The notes below the pieces were generated by a model. The model had not been told where the DNA came from. It did no database searches and saw nothing but the letters and a program-made list of their open reading frames with translations. A stretch of DNA of 55,694 bases from Sulfotelmatobacter sp049792875 (GTDB lineage Bacteria > Acidobacteriota > Terriglobia > Terriglobales > Acidobacteriaceae), in assembly GCA_049792875.1 (NCBI GenBank), contig JBARBI010000342.1:1-55694 (forward strand), read 5' to 3'. Below, one piece after another: positions 16,415-24,138 of this stretch. Position 1 is the stretch's first letter, and each line of letters starts with the position of its first letter. A program made the translations under genes and the position numbers.

Positions 16415-18166
16415 TCAGGATGTGGCATCCCGAGATAGGGGCAAGGTGAAAAGGAACGTGCTGCCGTGTCCGAGTTCGCTTTCGGCGCGGATGGAGCCAC
16501 CGTGGGCCAGCATGATGTGTTTGGCGATGGCGAGGCCAAGCCCGGTGCCGCCGGATTCGCGGGAGCGGGCTTTGTCGACGCGATAGAAGCGTTCAAACAG
16601 GCGCGGCAGGTGTTCGGAGGGAATGCCCGCCCCAAAATCCTGCACGTAGAATTCGACGCCCCGGCGGGCGGGGCGGGCGCCGAGTACGACGCGGCCGCCG
16701 GCGCGGCCATACTTCATGGCGTTGTCGATGAGATTGGAAAACACCTGGTGGATGGCTTCGCGGTCGGCTCGAACCGAGGGCAAAGTTTCGACCGAGCCAT
16801 TGCCACTCGCTGCTTCGACGATCTGCAACTCCACGCCCTGGCTGCGGGCAATCTCACGGAAACTTTCCTCGGCATCGTGCAAAAGTTCGATGGGGGGGAC
16901 GGGTTCGGTATCGAAGCGAGTCTCGCCGGATTCGACGCGCGCGAGGGTGAGCAGATCTTCGGTGAGGCGCGACATGCGGGCGGCATTCTTGCGAATGATC
17001 TCCAGAAACTCCCGGTGGGAGGCGGAATTGTCCGAATTCAGATCGAGGAGAGTTTCCGAGTATCCCTGAATCGAAGTCAGTGGGGTACGGAGTTCGTGAG
17101 AAACGTTGGCAATAAAATCGCGGCGGGTTTTCTCGACACGCTCGGTTTCAGTGAGATCGCGCAGCACGGCGACAGCGCCGCCATCGGGCAGCGGCGCGGC
17201 GGTAACGTCGAAGGCGCGACCCGGGACGATGGACGTGGCGCGGGTGGTCTTGACCTCTTTGGTAGTGGTGGCCGCTTTGACGGCGGCAAGGAAATCGGGA
17301 TCGCGGATGGTTTCAACGACGGGAGCGTTGAGACGGGTGTGCTGCGGAACCAGGCGATCCATGGGCTGGTTGGCCCACTGCACCAGGCCATCGGAACTGA
17401 TGGCGATAACGGCGTCCTGCATGCTGTTGAGCAGCGTTTCGAGCTGGCGCTGGCTGGAGCGGACGGCGGCAAAACTGCGTTCGACCTGGCCGGCAGTCTT
17501 GTCGATGGCAGAAGCCACACGGCCAATTTCATCGAGGGGAGTGTCCTGCACGCGGGCATGGAGGTCGCCTTGCTCGATGCGGGCTGCGACGTCGACAATG
17601 CGATCGAGGCGGCGGGAGGTCCAGATGGACGCCGAGGCCGCGATGAGCAAAGCGATCAAGAAGGCTAGAGTCGAACCCCAAAGCAGCCGGCGGTTCAGCT
17701 GTGACTGAACGGCTTCGACATCGGACAGAGGATAGGCGAGGCGCACGGCGCCTCCGGAAACCGGAGCAGCGACATAGAGAAAGGGGATGCCGACCGTGGT
17801 GCTGCGGCGCTCGCTCTCGCCCGTCTTGCCGGCAAGCGCAGCGACGAATTCCTTGCGAGTAGCGTAGTTCTCCATGGTGGCGGGATTGGCTTCGGAGTCA
17901 GCGAGAACTTTTCCGGAGGCATCAATGATGGTGGCGCGGGCGCCGGCGTCCAAGCCTGCCTGCGCAGCGATTTCGGTGAGCGTGTGCGCACGATCCGCTT
18001 CGACGTGGCGGGCAAACAGGAGGGTCTTCTGAGTGAGGTTACGCTCGATCTCAGCGCGCAGCGAGGCTTCCCATGCACTGCCCAGCATCACATCAAGAAT
18101 ACCGGCGGTGGCGGCAATGACGATCAGAAAAACCGCGAGGAGTTTGAAGAAGATTCGGTTCTTCAC
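16415..18166 (-). CDS. phoR: PhoR-like sensor histidine kinase
   Basis: The 583-residue product has an N-terminal transmembrane helix (about 7-28), an extracytoplasmic sensor of about 135 residues, and a second helix near 165-185. HAMP (to about 240), a PAS-like domain (about 245-345) and a HisKA domain follow, with the phosphorylated histidine in FIANVSHELRTPLTSI. The HATPase domain shows the N box (NLIDNAMKYG), G1 (DFGAGIP), F box and G2 (GGTGLGLAIAKH). This is the PhoR layout. The response regulator lies upstream and phoU downstream on the same strand, so it probably senses phosphate state through PhoU. A gap of about 180 bp with a palindromic element separates it from phoB. Confidence 0.88.
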   Translation of the reverse strand: MKNRIFFKLLAVFLIVIAATAGILDVMLGSAWEASLRAEIERNLTQKTLLFARHVEADRAHTLTEIAAQAGLDAGARATIIDASGKVLADSEANPATMENYATRKEFVAALAGKTGESERRSTTVGIPFLYVAAPVSGGAVRLAYPLSDVEAVQSQLNRRLLWGSTLAFLIALLIAASASIWTSRRLDRIVDVAARIEQGDLHARVQDTPLDEIGRVASAIDKTAGQVERSFAAVRSSQRQLETLLNSMQDAVIAISSDGLVQWANQPMDRLVPQHTRLNAPVVETIRDPDFLAAVKAATTTKEVKTTRATSIVPGRAFDVTAAPLPDGGAVAVLRDLTETERVEKTRRDFIANVSHELRTPLTSIQGYSETLLDLNSDNSASHREFLEIIRKNAARMSRLTEDLLTLARVESGETRFDTEPVPPIELLHDAEESFREIARSQGVELQIVEAASGNGSVETLPSVRADREAIHQVFSNLIDNAMKYGRAGGRVVLGARPARRGVEFYVQDFGAGIPSEHLPRLFERFYRVDKARSRESGGTGLGLAIAKHIMLAHGGSIRAESELGHGSTFLFTLPLSRDATS

Positions 18167-18225
18167 GGTCTCCTCGTTTGGGAGACTTGACGCCGACAGA
18201 GGCGAGGGGAAGCTGACACGAAAGT

Positions 18226-18277
18226 CAAAATCCCCCCACTATGTCGCCCAGAAGCGGCGAGATAGTGGGCGGCACCC
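18226..18277 (-). repeat. Palindromic element between phoB and phoR (family P variant, copy 4)
   Basis: On the minus strand it reads GGGTGCCGCCCACTATCTCG, loop, CGACATAGTGGGGGGATTTT. The stem core CCCACTATcTCG/CGACATAGTGGG differs from other family P copies but keeps the GGGTGCC edge. It could attenuate phoR relative to phoB. Confidence 0.5.
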
Positions 18278-18343
18278 GTTTTCTTGTGGGTAGCGGTCAG
18301 CAGCTGGAAGAAAATGCGGTTCTTCACTTTCCCCTCATTCTCC

Positions 18344-19036
18344 TCACCTGGGGGTCTCGAAGCGGTAGCCGGCGCCGCGGACGGTTTTCAGGTAGCGCGG
18401 GTTCTCCGGGTCAGGCTCGATTTTCTCGCGGATGCGGCGCACATAGACATCGACGGAGCGGGGAGTAACGTAGGCGGTATCACGCCAGACGGAGTCGAGC
18501 AGATGATCGCGACTGAAGACGCGTCCCTTGTGGCGGGCGAAGTAATCGAGGAGGCGGAACTCGGTGGCGGTGGTGGGAACCAGGTTTCCCCGGACGGTGA
18601 GGGTCATGGCCGAGGGGTCGATTTCGATATCGCCAACTTTCATCGGGCTGGGCGGCAAGGGACGCTCGAAGCGGCGCAGCACGGCCTTGACGCGGGCGAC
18701 GAGTTCGCGCGGGCTGAAGGGCTTGGCGATGTAGTCGTCGGCCCCCAGTTCGAGACCGAGGACACGGTCGGCTTCGCTGCTCTTCGCGGTCAAAAAAATT
18801 ACGGGCACCGCGGCGAGGCCGGGAGTCTGCCGAATCGTGCGGCAGATTTCCAAGCCGTCTTTGCCCGGGACCATGATGTCGAGCACGAACAGAGCGGGAC
18901 GCTGGCGCTCGGCGTCAGCGAGAACGTTGGCTCCGGTGGGATACACGCGAACCGTGAAGCCTTCGTTTTCGAGATGGTGGCGGACGAGGCGAGAAATGTC
19001 GGGATCGTCTTCGACGACGAAAAGACTGGGTTTCAC
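18344..19036 (-). CDS. phoB: PhoB-like response regulator
   Basis: The 230-residue product has a receiver domain (SLFVVEDDPDIS acidic pair, phospho-acceptor aspartate in LFVLDIMVPGKDGLE, conserved lysine in VIFLTAKSSEADR) and an OmpR/PhoB-type winged helix (RVFSRDHLLDSVWRDT...RSVDVYVRRIREKIE). It would activate phosphate-starvation genes when phosphorylated by the PhoR-like kinase downstream. The GTG near 19036 is chosen because the receiver starts there; an upstream frame to 19126 would add 30 unconserved residues. TACAAT lies about six bases before that GTG, raising the possibility of a leaderless transcript. Confidence 0.88.
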   Translation of the reverse strand: MKPSLFVVEDDPDISRLVRHHLENEGFTVRVYPTGANVLADAERQRPALFVLDIMVPGKDGLEICRTIRQTPGLAAVPVIFLTAKSSEADRVLGLELGADDYIAKPFSPRELVARVKAVLRRFERPLPPSPMKVGDIEIDPSAMTLTVRGNLVPTTATEFRLLDYFARHKGRVFSRDHLLDSVWRDTAYVTPRSVDVYVRRIREKIEPDPENPRYLKTVRGAGYRFETPR

Positions 19037-19109
19037 AGGAATATTGTAGCCGGAAAGGAGTTGCCGGGCGTTCGTTGTCAGGCGTAAGGGCAGGAATTGA
19101 GCTGCATTT

Positions 19110-21245
19110 TCATCGGATTGTAACAATCAAGTTTCGAGCGCGGTCGAGGTGAAAACCCTTTCCGGGCGGGATGACTGTAGTGGCGCTGTATTCGGTGATG
19201 ATGGCGGGGCCGGGATATCTTTTGCCGGGGCGGAGGTCGTCTCGGGAGTAGATCTTCGTGGTTCGCTTTTTGCCGTCGAACAGGACTGGGCTGCGAGCCG
19301 AGGAGGGCGGGCTGAGCTTTGCTCCGCGGGGGTGGACGAATGCGTCCGCCCCTACCTGGGATGCGGTGGATTTTAGGGTGGCGCGGAGGCGGAGAGTAAC
19401 TAGCTCGACTTCGCGAGTGGGGTGAGCGTAGCCGTAGCGACGGTGGTGTTCTTGCTCGAAGGCGCGCAGGAGGTGGCTCGTGAACGGGAGGTTGAGTTCG
19501 TAGCCCTGACCGCGGTAACGGAGATCGACGCTGCGGTTGTAGTGCGGCCTTCCCGGCCAGTGCTCTTCGCGAAAATCGTTTGCGGCGGACTTTTCCAAGG
19601 CTGAGAATTCGAGATTCAATTGCTCTGCTGGAATCATTGCGGAGACCCGCCAGAGAATTGTTCGCGAATAATCCTTCACGACGTCGCTGGCGAGAATGCC
19701 GAGGGCGGAGAGCGCACCGGGGAGTGCAGGGACGATGACCTGCGGGATGCTGAGGGCTTCGGCGAGAGCGCACGCGTGCAGGCCTCCGGCGCCGCCGAAG
19801 GCCACGAGGGCAAAGTAGCGGGGATCGCGTCCGCGTTCGATGGAGACGACCCGGATAGCTTTTTCCATGGTGGCGTTGACCACGCGAATGACTCCGGCGG
19901 AGAACTGGTCGACGGTGAGGCGGGAGGCTTGTTTCTTTAGCCATTCTTGGGTGATGCGGCGGGTACGATCGAGATCGAGCGTGAAGTCTCCGCCGAGAAA
20001 ACGCGTGGGCTGCAACCGTCCGAGGAGAAGATTCGCGTCGGTCACTGTGGGCTGCGTACCGCTTCCGTAACAGATAGGGCCGGGATCGGCTCCGGCGGAC
20101 TGGGGGCCGACGCGGAGGACCCCGGCGGCGTCGAAGCGGGCGAGCGAGCCGCCGCCGGCGCCGACGGTGTGGATGTCGAGCATGGGGACGCTGACGGGGA
20201 GTCCCGCAACCTGGGCGTCGGTGGCGGTTTTGATTTCGCCTTCGACGAGCGAGACATCAGTGGAAGTGCCTCCCATGTCGAAGGCGATGATGCGATCGAA
20301 GCCGCTGGCGCGGGCGGTGGCGGCGGCGCCGACTACGCCTCCTGCGGGGCCGGAGAGAACGGTGCGGACGGGTTCGCGGGCGGCGGTGGAAAGCGAGGTG
20401 ATGCCGCCGGAGGATTGCATGACGAAGATGCGGGGGGCTAAAGCCCCAATATTTTCGGGAGCGATTTTCGCGGCGCTGAGGCGCTGCGGCACTCCAAAGC
20501 CCTTCCCTCCTCGGCTCGTTGCCCTAACCTGCGCGGGCGAGGCGCCCGCGGCCACACGAGTTGTGCTCGTGGGTAGAGATCTTGATTTCAGATTCTTTAG
20601 GTAACTTTGCATCACTGGTTGCAGGTAGGCATTGATTACGACCGTGGAGGTGCGCTCGTATTCGCGGAATTCGGGGAGGATCTGGTGGGAGATGGAAAGC
20701 GGGACTGCCAGGGGCTCGAGCGCTTCTGCGACTGCCAACTCATTGGTCGGATTCGCGAACGAGAAGAGCAGCGAGATCGCGATGGACTCCGGTTTGGCGG
20801 CTGCAATCTGTTCGGCGAGGGCGCGTAATTCTTCCGGCGTGAGTGGGGTCAGGATTTCACCGTCACAGGCAGTGCGTTCGTTCACCCCGAAGCGAAGATC
20901 CTGTGGAACTAACGGCTCGACGCGGTCGAAAAAGAAGTCATAGAGTTTAGGGCGAGCCTGGCGTCCGATTTCGATGGCGTCTTCGAAGCCGGCGCTGATG
21001 ACCAGGGCAGTGCGAGCACCCTTGCGTTCTAAAAGCGTGTTGGTGCCGACGGTGGTGCCGTGGAGGAGAACGAGTTCGACGTCGGGGGCGATTTTGCGAA
21101 GGGCGTCGACGATGGCTTGGGAGGGATCGGCCGGTGTCGAGAAAACTTTGAGCATGCGCAAGTGGCCGCGCTCTCTCCAAACGCAGTCGGTGAAGGTGCC
21201 GCCGGTGTCGATGGCGATGCGGAGAGGTTGGGGGCGGCGGGGCAT
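19110..21245 (-). CDS. hyuA: Hydantoinase A / N-methylhydantoinase A family ATP-dependent amidohydrolase
   Basis: The 711-residue product matches the HyuA/5-oxoprolinase/acetone carboxylase beta family: the N-terminal phosphate-binding loop DTGGTFTDCV, LLHGTTVGTNTLLERKG, the second ATPase motif AFDMGGTSTDVSL and DIHTVGAGGGSLARFDAAG. These enzymes couple ATP hydrolysis to ring opening of hydantoins or 5-oxoproline, normally with a HyuB partner, which is not seen here. Two places carry extra residues with no family counterpart: about 43 residues (RVAAGASPAQVRATSRGG onward) before IFVMQSSGG, and about 20 (QVGADAFVHPRGAKLS) near residue 625. Both are encoded by palindromic repeat DNA that keeps the frame. 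Confidence 0.87.
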   Translation of the reverse strand: MPRRPQPLRIAIDTGGTFTDCVWRERGHLRMLKVFSTPADPSQAIVDALRKIAPDVELVLLHGTTVGTNTLLERKGARTALVISAGFEDAIEIGRQARPKLYDFFFDRVEPLVPQDLRFGVNERTACDGEILTPLTPEELRALAEQIAAAKPESIAISLLFSFANPTNELAVAEALEPLAVPLSISHQILPEFREYERTSTVVINAYLQPVMQSYLKNLKSRSLPTSTTRVAAGASPAQVRATSRGGKGFGVPQRLSAAKIAPENIGALAPRIFVMQSSGGITSLSTAAREPVRTVLSGPAGGVVGAAATARASGFDRIIAFDMGGTSTDVSLVEGEIKTATDAQVAGLPVSVPMLDIHTVGAGGGSLARFDAAGVLRVGPQSAGADPGPICYGSGTQPTVTDANLLLGRLQPTRFLGGDFTLDLDRTRRITQEWLKKQASRLTVDQFSAGVIRVVNATMEKAIRVVSIERGRDPRYFALVAFGGAGGLHACALAEALSIPQVIVPALPGALSALGILASDVVKDYSRTILWRVSAMIPAEQLNLEFSALEKSAANDFREEHWPGRPHYNRSVDLRYRGQGYELNLPFTSHLLRAFEQEHHRRYGYAHPTREVELVTLRLRATLKSTASQVGADAFVHPRGAKLSPPSSARSPVLFDGKKRTTKIYSRDDLRPGKRYPGPAIITEYSATTVIPPGKGFHLDRARNLIVTIR
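19320..19375 (-). repeat. Palindrome GGGGCGGACG...CGTCC(A)CCCC inside hyuA
   Basis: On the minus strand GTAGGGGCGGACG, a short loop, then CGTCCACCCC forms a hairpin within the reading frame. It encodes part of the non-conserved stretch near residue 625 of the product. Confidence 0.55.
20431..20575 (-). repeat. Two palindromes in frame inside hyuA (family C, copy 2, plus GGGGCTAAAGCCCC)
   Basis: At 20531-20556 the minus strand reads TGTGGCCGCGGGC, loop, GCCCGCGC, as in hom. About 85 bp further in the gene, GGGGCTTTAGCCCC (20433-20447 region) forms a second perfect palindrome. Together with the sequence between them they encode the 43-residue insertion before the IFVMQSSGG motif. Confidence 0.6.
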
Positions 21246-21284
21246 GGATCTGGTCGGAGAGTTAGATTAACACCGGGCAGTCGT

Positions 21285-21322
21285 CCCCACGTCTCGCAAA
21301 GAACGCAAGACATGGGGCACCC
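21285..21322 (-). repeat. Palindromic GCCCCA element downstream of sucA (family P, copy 5)
   Basis: The minus strand reads GGGTGCCCCATGTCTTGCG, loop, TGCGAGACGTGGGG. It lies between the sucA stop (21435) and the hyuA start (21245), both on the minus strand, so it could end the sucA transcript, but it lacks a T-run. Confidence 0.6.
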
Positions 21323-21434
21323 AAGGACCACATTCGGATCATTCGCGAACGTGATGGGGCAGGTTGCGCGGGGGCGCCCCGCTGCGCTCGGCTGGACAGC
21401 CGAAGGCGGCTGTCCCCCCATGATCCCACTGTGC

Positions 21435-23930
21435 TTAGGCTTTCGTGGTGAAGGCCAGGGTTAGGAGCGTCTTTTGCTCGACCTCATGCGCTTTGGCGCT
21501 GCCGGTGGCGGGGCTGGCGCCGGAGCTGCGTTTTACGCTCAGCACGGGGCGGTCGCCGGCGATTCGCTTCAGGCGGGGGAGCATGTTGAATAATGCTCCC
21601 ATGTTGGCGGGTTCTTCTTGCACCCAGACGATGTCGGCGTTTTTCCCGTGACGGTCGAATTCGGCGGCGACTTCCTGCTCGGGGAACGGGTACAACTGCT
21701 CCAAGAAGACGATTGCGGTGGTGGTGTCTTTTCTTTTCTTCCGTTCGGCCTGGAGTTCGTGGCCGATTTTTCCAGTGCAGATCAGGATGCGGTCGGCTTC
21801 GCCGACTTCGGTGTCGGGGATTGCGTTCAGGAAATTCCTGTTCGTGAAATCCTCGATGGAGGAACTCGCGTCGGGATGGCGCAGCATGCTCTTCGGCGTG
21901 AATACAACCAGCGGCTTGCGCCAGTGGCGCAAGGCCTGGCGGCGCAGGAGATGGAAATACTGCGCGGCGTTGGAGGGCTGCGCGATCTGGATGTTGTGCT
22001 TGGCGGCGAGTTGAATGAAGCGTTCGACGCGGGCGCTGGAATGTTCCGGACCCTGGCCCTCGTAGCCGTGAGGTAGCAGCAGCACGACGCCGGAGAGCAG
22101 GTTCCACTTGGCTTCGCCCGCGCTGATGAACTGGTCGATGATAGCTTGCGCGACGTTGACGAAGTCGCCAAACTGGGCTTCCCAGAGGACGAGGGATTCG
22201 GGATAGTCGCGGCTGTAGCCGTATTCGAAGCCGAGGACTCCGGCTTCGGAGAGCGTGGAGTTGTAAATCTCGCAGCGGGCCTGGCCGGGCGCGATGTTTT
22301 CGAGGGGCACGTATTCGTTTTCGTTCTCGATATCGACGAGGACGGAGTGGCGCTGGTTGAAGGTACCGCGGCGGGAGTCCTGGCCACTGAAGCGCACGTG
22401 GGTGCCCGCTTTTACGAGGCTGGCGAAGGCGAGTGCTTCGGCCATGCCGTAATCGACGGGGCGTTTACCGTCGCCCATTTCTGCGCGCTGCTCTAAGAGC
22501 TTCTTCACTTTCGGGTGGATGTGGAAGCCGTCGGGGTACGAGGTCAGGCGAGTTGTGAGTTCCGCTAGTTCTTCGGGTGAGAGTCGGGTTTCGACTTCGA
22601 ATTCCGGGCGATAGAGTCCGCCGAAATAGTTATTCCAATACTGCGGCAGGTCTCGCATCAGCGGTTTGTGCTTGATGCTGCCAGCTTGTTTTTGCGCGGC
22701 TTCGAACTCGGCGCGGATGGCGGCGGCTTTCCCTTGCGCGTCGGTGGCGCCGATGTCGTCGGCGTAGATCTCCCACAAGGGGGGATGCGCTTTGATCTTC
22801 TTATAAAGAAGAGGCTGGGTGATGGTGGGATCGTCGACCTCGCTGTGGCCGTGACGGCGGTAGCCGATTACATCGATCACCACGTCGGTGCCGAATTTGT
22901 AGCGGTACTCAGTGGCGATGCGGGCGACGCGGACCACGGCGTCAACGTCTTCGCCGTTGACGTGGAAGATGGGGATCGACTGGCGGCGCGCAATGCAGGC
23001 GGCGAAGCGGGTGGAGTGTTCTTCGAGATAGCTGGTGGTGAAGCCGAGAAGATTGTTGACCACGACGTGGATGGTTCCGCCAACGGTGTAGCCGGGGAGG
23101 TCGGCGTAGTTCATGGTTTCGGCGAGGATGCCTTGTCCGGCGAACGCGGCGTCGCCGTGGACGAGCAGAGGGAGATATTTTTCGCGACCGCCTTCGCCGG
23201 TGCGATCTTGCTTGGCGCGAGTGCGGCCGACCGTGACGGGATCGACGGCTTCAAGATGGCTGGGGTTTGAGACCAGGTGGATGTGGACTTTTCCGCCACT
23301 CCGCGTTTTGTATTCGCCGGTGGCACCCATGTGGTACTTGACGTCGCCAGAGCCGAGAACGCTGCGCGGGTCGACGTCTTCGAATCCAGCGAAGATTTCC
23401 TGGGGGGGGCGCTGGGCCACGTGGGCGATGACGTTGAGGCGACCGCGGTGGCTCATGCCCATGACGAGTTCGATGGCGCCGCGCTGGGCAGCGGCGTCGA
23501 GGACTTCGTCGACGAGGGGAATGAGGGCGGTGACGCCTTCGAGCGAGAAGCGCTTGCTGCCGAGATACCGCTGCTGCATGACTTGTTCGAAGACGTCGGC
23601 GCGGATGAGCAGGTCGAGGATTCTCTGCTGGTCTTCCTCTTTGGGCTCGGATTCCATCTGTTCGTAAATCCAGCGGCGGCGTTCGGGGGCGTAAATGTGA
23701 TTGATCTCGACCCCGATGGTGCTGGAGTAAATGGCGCGGGCTTCGCGGGCGTACTCGCCTTCGTGCTCCAGCTCAGGCGTCTCGCGGGGGCGGAGAAAAC
23801 CGAGAGGGTCGAGGTCGCCCTCGAGGTATCCCCACTGGCGGTAGGCGCTGAAAACGCGCTCGCGCTCGGGGCTGGAGCCGTTGGAGGAGGCGCCCATGAG
23901 GGCGCTGGAGGTCTTGGATTTCGGGGTCAT
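21435..23930 (-). CDS. sucA: 2-oxoglutarate dehydrogenase E1 component
   Basis: The 831-residue product is a thiamine-diphosphate E1 enzyme that decarboxylates 2-oxoglutarate in the TCA cycle. Signatures include VEGVTALIPLVDEVLDAAAQRG, MGMSHRGRLNVI, the cofactor motif GDAAFAGQGILAETMNYADL, NGEDVDAV, YRRHGHSEVDDP and the C-terminal LLPHGYEGQGPEHSSAR. The start is set at ATG 23930: upstream sequence in frame is a translated intergenic palindrome. From this start the protein lacks most of the N-terminal E2-binding stretch seen in E. coli SucA (933 residues) and opens almost at the AYRQWGYLEGDLDPLG motif. No E2 or E3 gene is adjacent. Confidence 0.92.
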   Translation of the reverse strand: MTPKSKTSSALMGASSNGSSPERERVFSAYRQWGYLEGDLDPLGFLRPRETPELEHEGEYAREARAIYSSTIGVEINHIYAPERRRWIYEQMESEPKEEDQQRILDLLIRADVFEQVMQQRYLGSKRFSLEGVTALIPLVDEVLDAAAQRGAIELVMGMSHRGRLNVIAHVAQRPPQEIFAGFEDVDPRSVLGSGDVKYHMGATGEYKTRSGGKVHIHLVSNPSHLEAVDPVTVGRTRAKQDRTGEGGREKYLPLLVHGDAAFAGQGILAETMNYADLPGYTVGGTIHVVVNNLLGFTTSYLEEHSTRFAACIARRQSIPIFHVNGEDVDAVVRVARIATEYRYKFGTDVVIDVIGYRRHGHSEVDDPTITQPLLYKKIKAHPPLWEIYADDIGATDAQGKAAAIRAEFEAAQKQAGSIKHKPLMRDLPQYWNNYFGGLYRPEFEVETRLSPEELAELTTRLTSYPDGFHIHPKVKKLLEQRAEMGDGKRPVDYGMAEALAFASLVKAGTHVRFSGQDSRRGTFNQRHSVLVDIENENEYVPLENIAPGQARCEIYNSTLSEAGVLGFEYGYSRDYPESLVLWEAQFGDFVNVAQAIIDQFISAGEAKWNLLSGVVLLLPHGYEGQGPEHSSARVERFIQLAAKHNIQIAQPSNAAQYFHLLRRQALRHWRKPLVVFTPKSMLRHPDASSSIEDFTNRNFLNAIPDTEVGEADRILICTGKIGHELQAERKKRKDTTTAIVFLEQLYPFPEQEVAAEFDRHGKNADIVWVQEEPANMGALFNMLPRLKRIAGDRPVLSVKRSSGASPATGSAKAHEVEQKTLLTLAFTTKA

Positions 23931-23996
23931 AGGAATGCAGGTACTAGGATAAAGGATGCGAGGGCGGGTGTGCTGGATTCGGGGCGTTGGGTAAGT

Positions 23997-24033
23997 CCCC
24001 ACTTCTCGCAAAGGGCGCGAGAAATGGGGCAGC
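23997..24033 (-). repeat. Palindromic GCCCCA element (family P, copy 6)
   Basis: The minus strand reads GCTGCCCCATTTCTCGCG, loop, TGCGAGAAGTGGGG. It lies between the secreted phosphoesterase gene and sucA, both minus strand. A long sucA frame reads through it, which would give a false N-terminal extension. Confidence 0.65.
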
Positions 24034-24079
24034 CGCGCCCCGGGGGATCGAAGGATCACGTCACCGAACGGTTTAAGTC

Positions 24080-24126
24080 AAAAGCCCCACCCTGTCGCAA
24101 AATGCGCGACAAGGGTGGGGCACCCC
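24080..24126 (-). terminator. Palindromic GCCCCA element downstream of the phosphoesterase (family P, copy 7)
   Basis: The minus strand reads GGGTGCCCCACCCTTGTCGC, loop, TGCGACAGGGTGGGGC then TTTTGAC. It begins 13 bases after the stop at 24139. The middle of the stem (CCCTTGTCGC/GCGACAGGG) differs from other copies yet pairs, so structure is kept while sequence changed. Confidence 0.7.
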
Positions 24127-24138
24127 AGACCGGGTCGA

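Noticed and set aside
15427..21245. Long open frames opposite phoU, phoR, phoB and hyuA
   Set aside because: They run antisense through strongly conserved genes and reflect high G+C codon bias; no family signatures.
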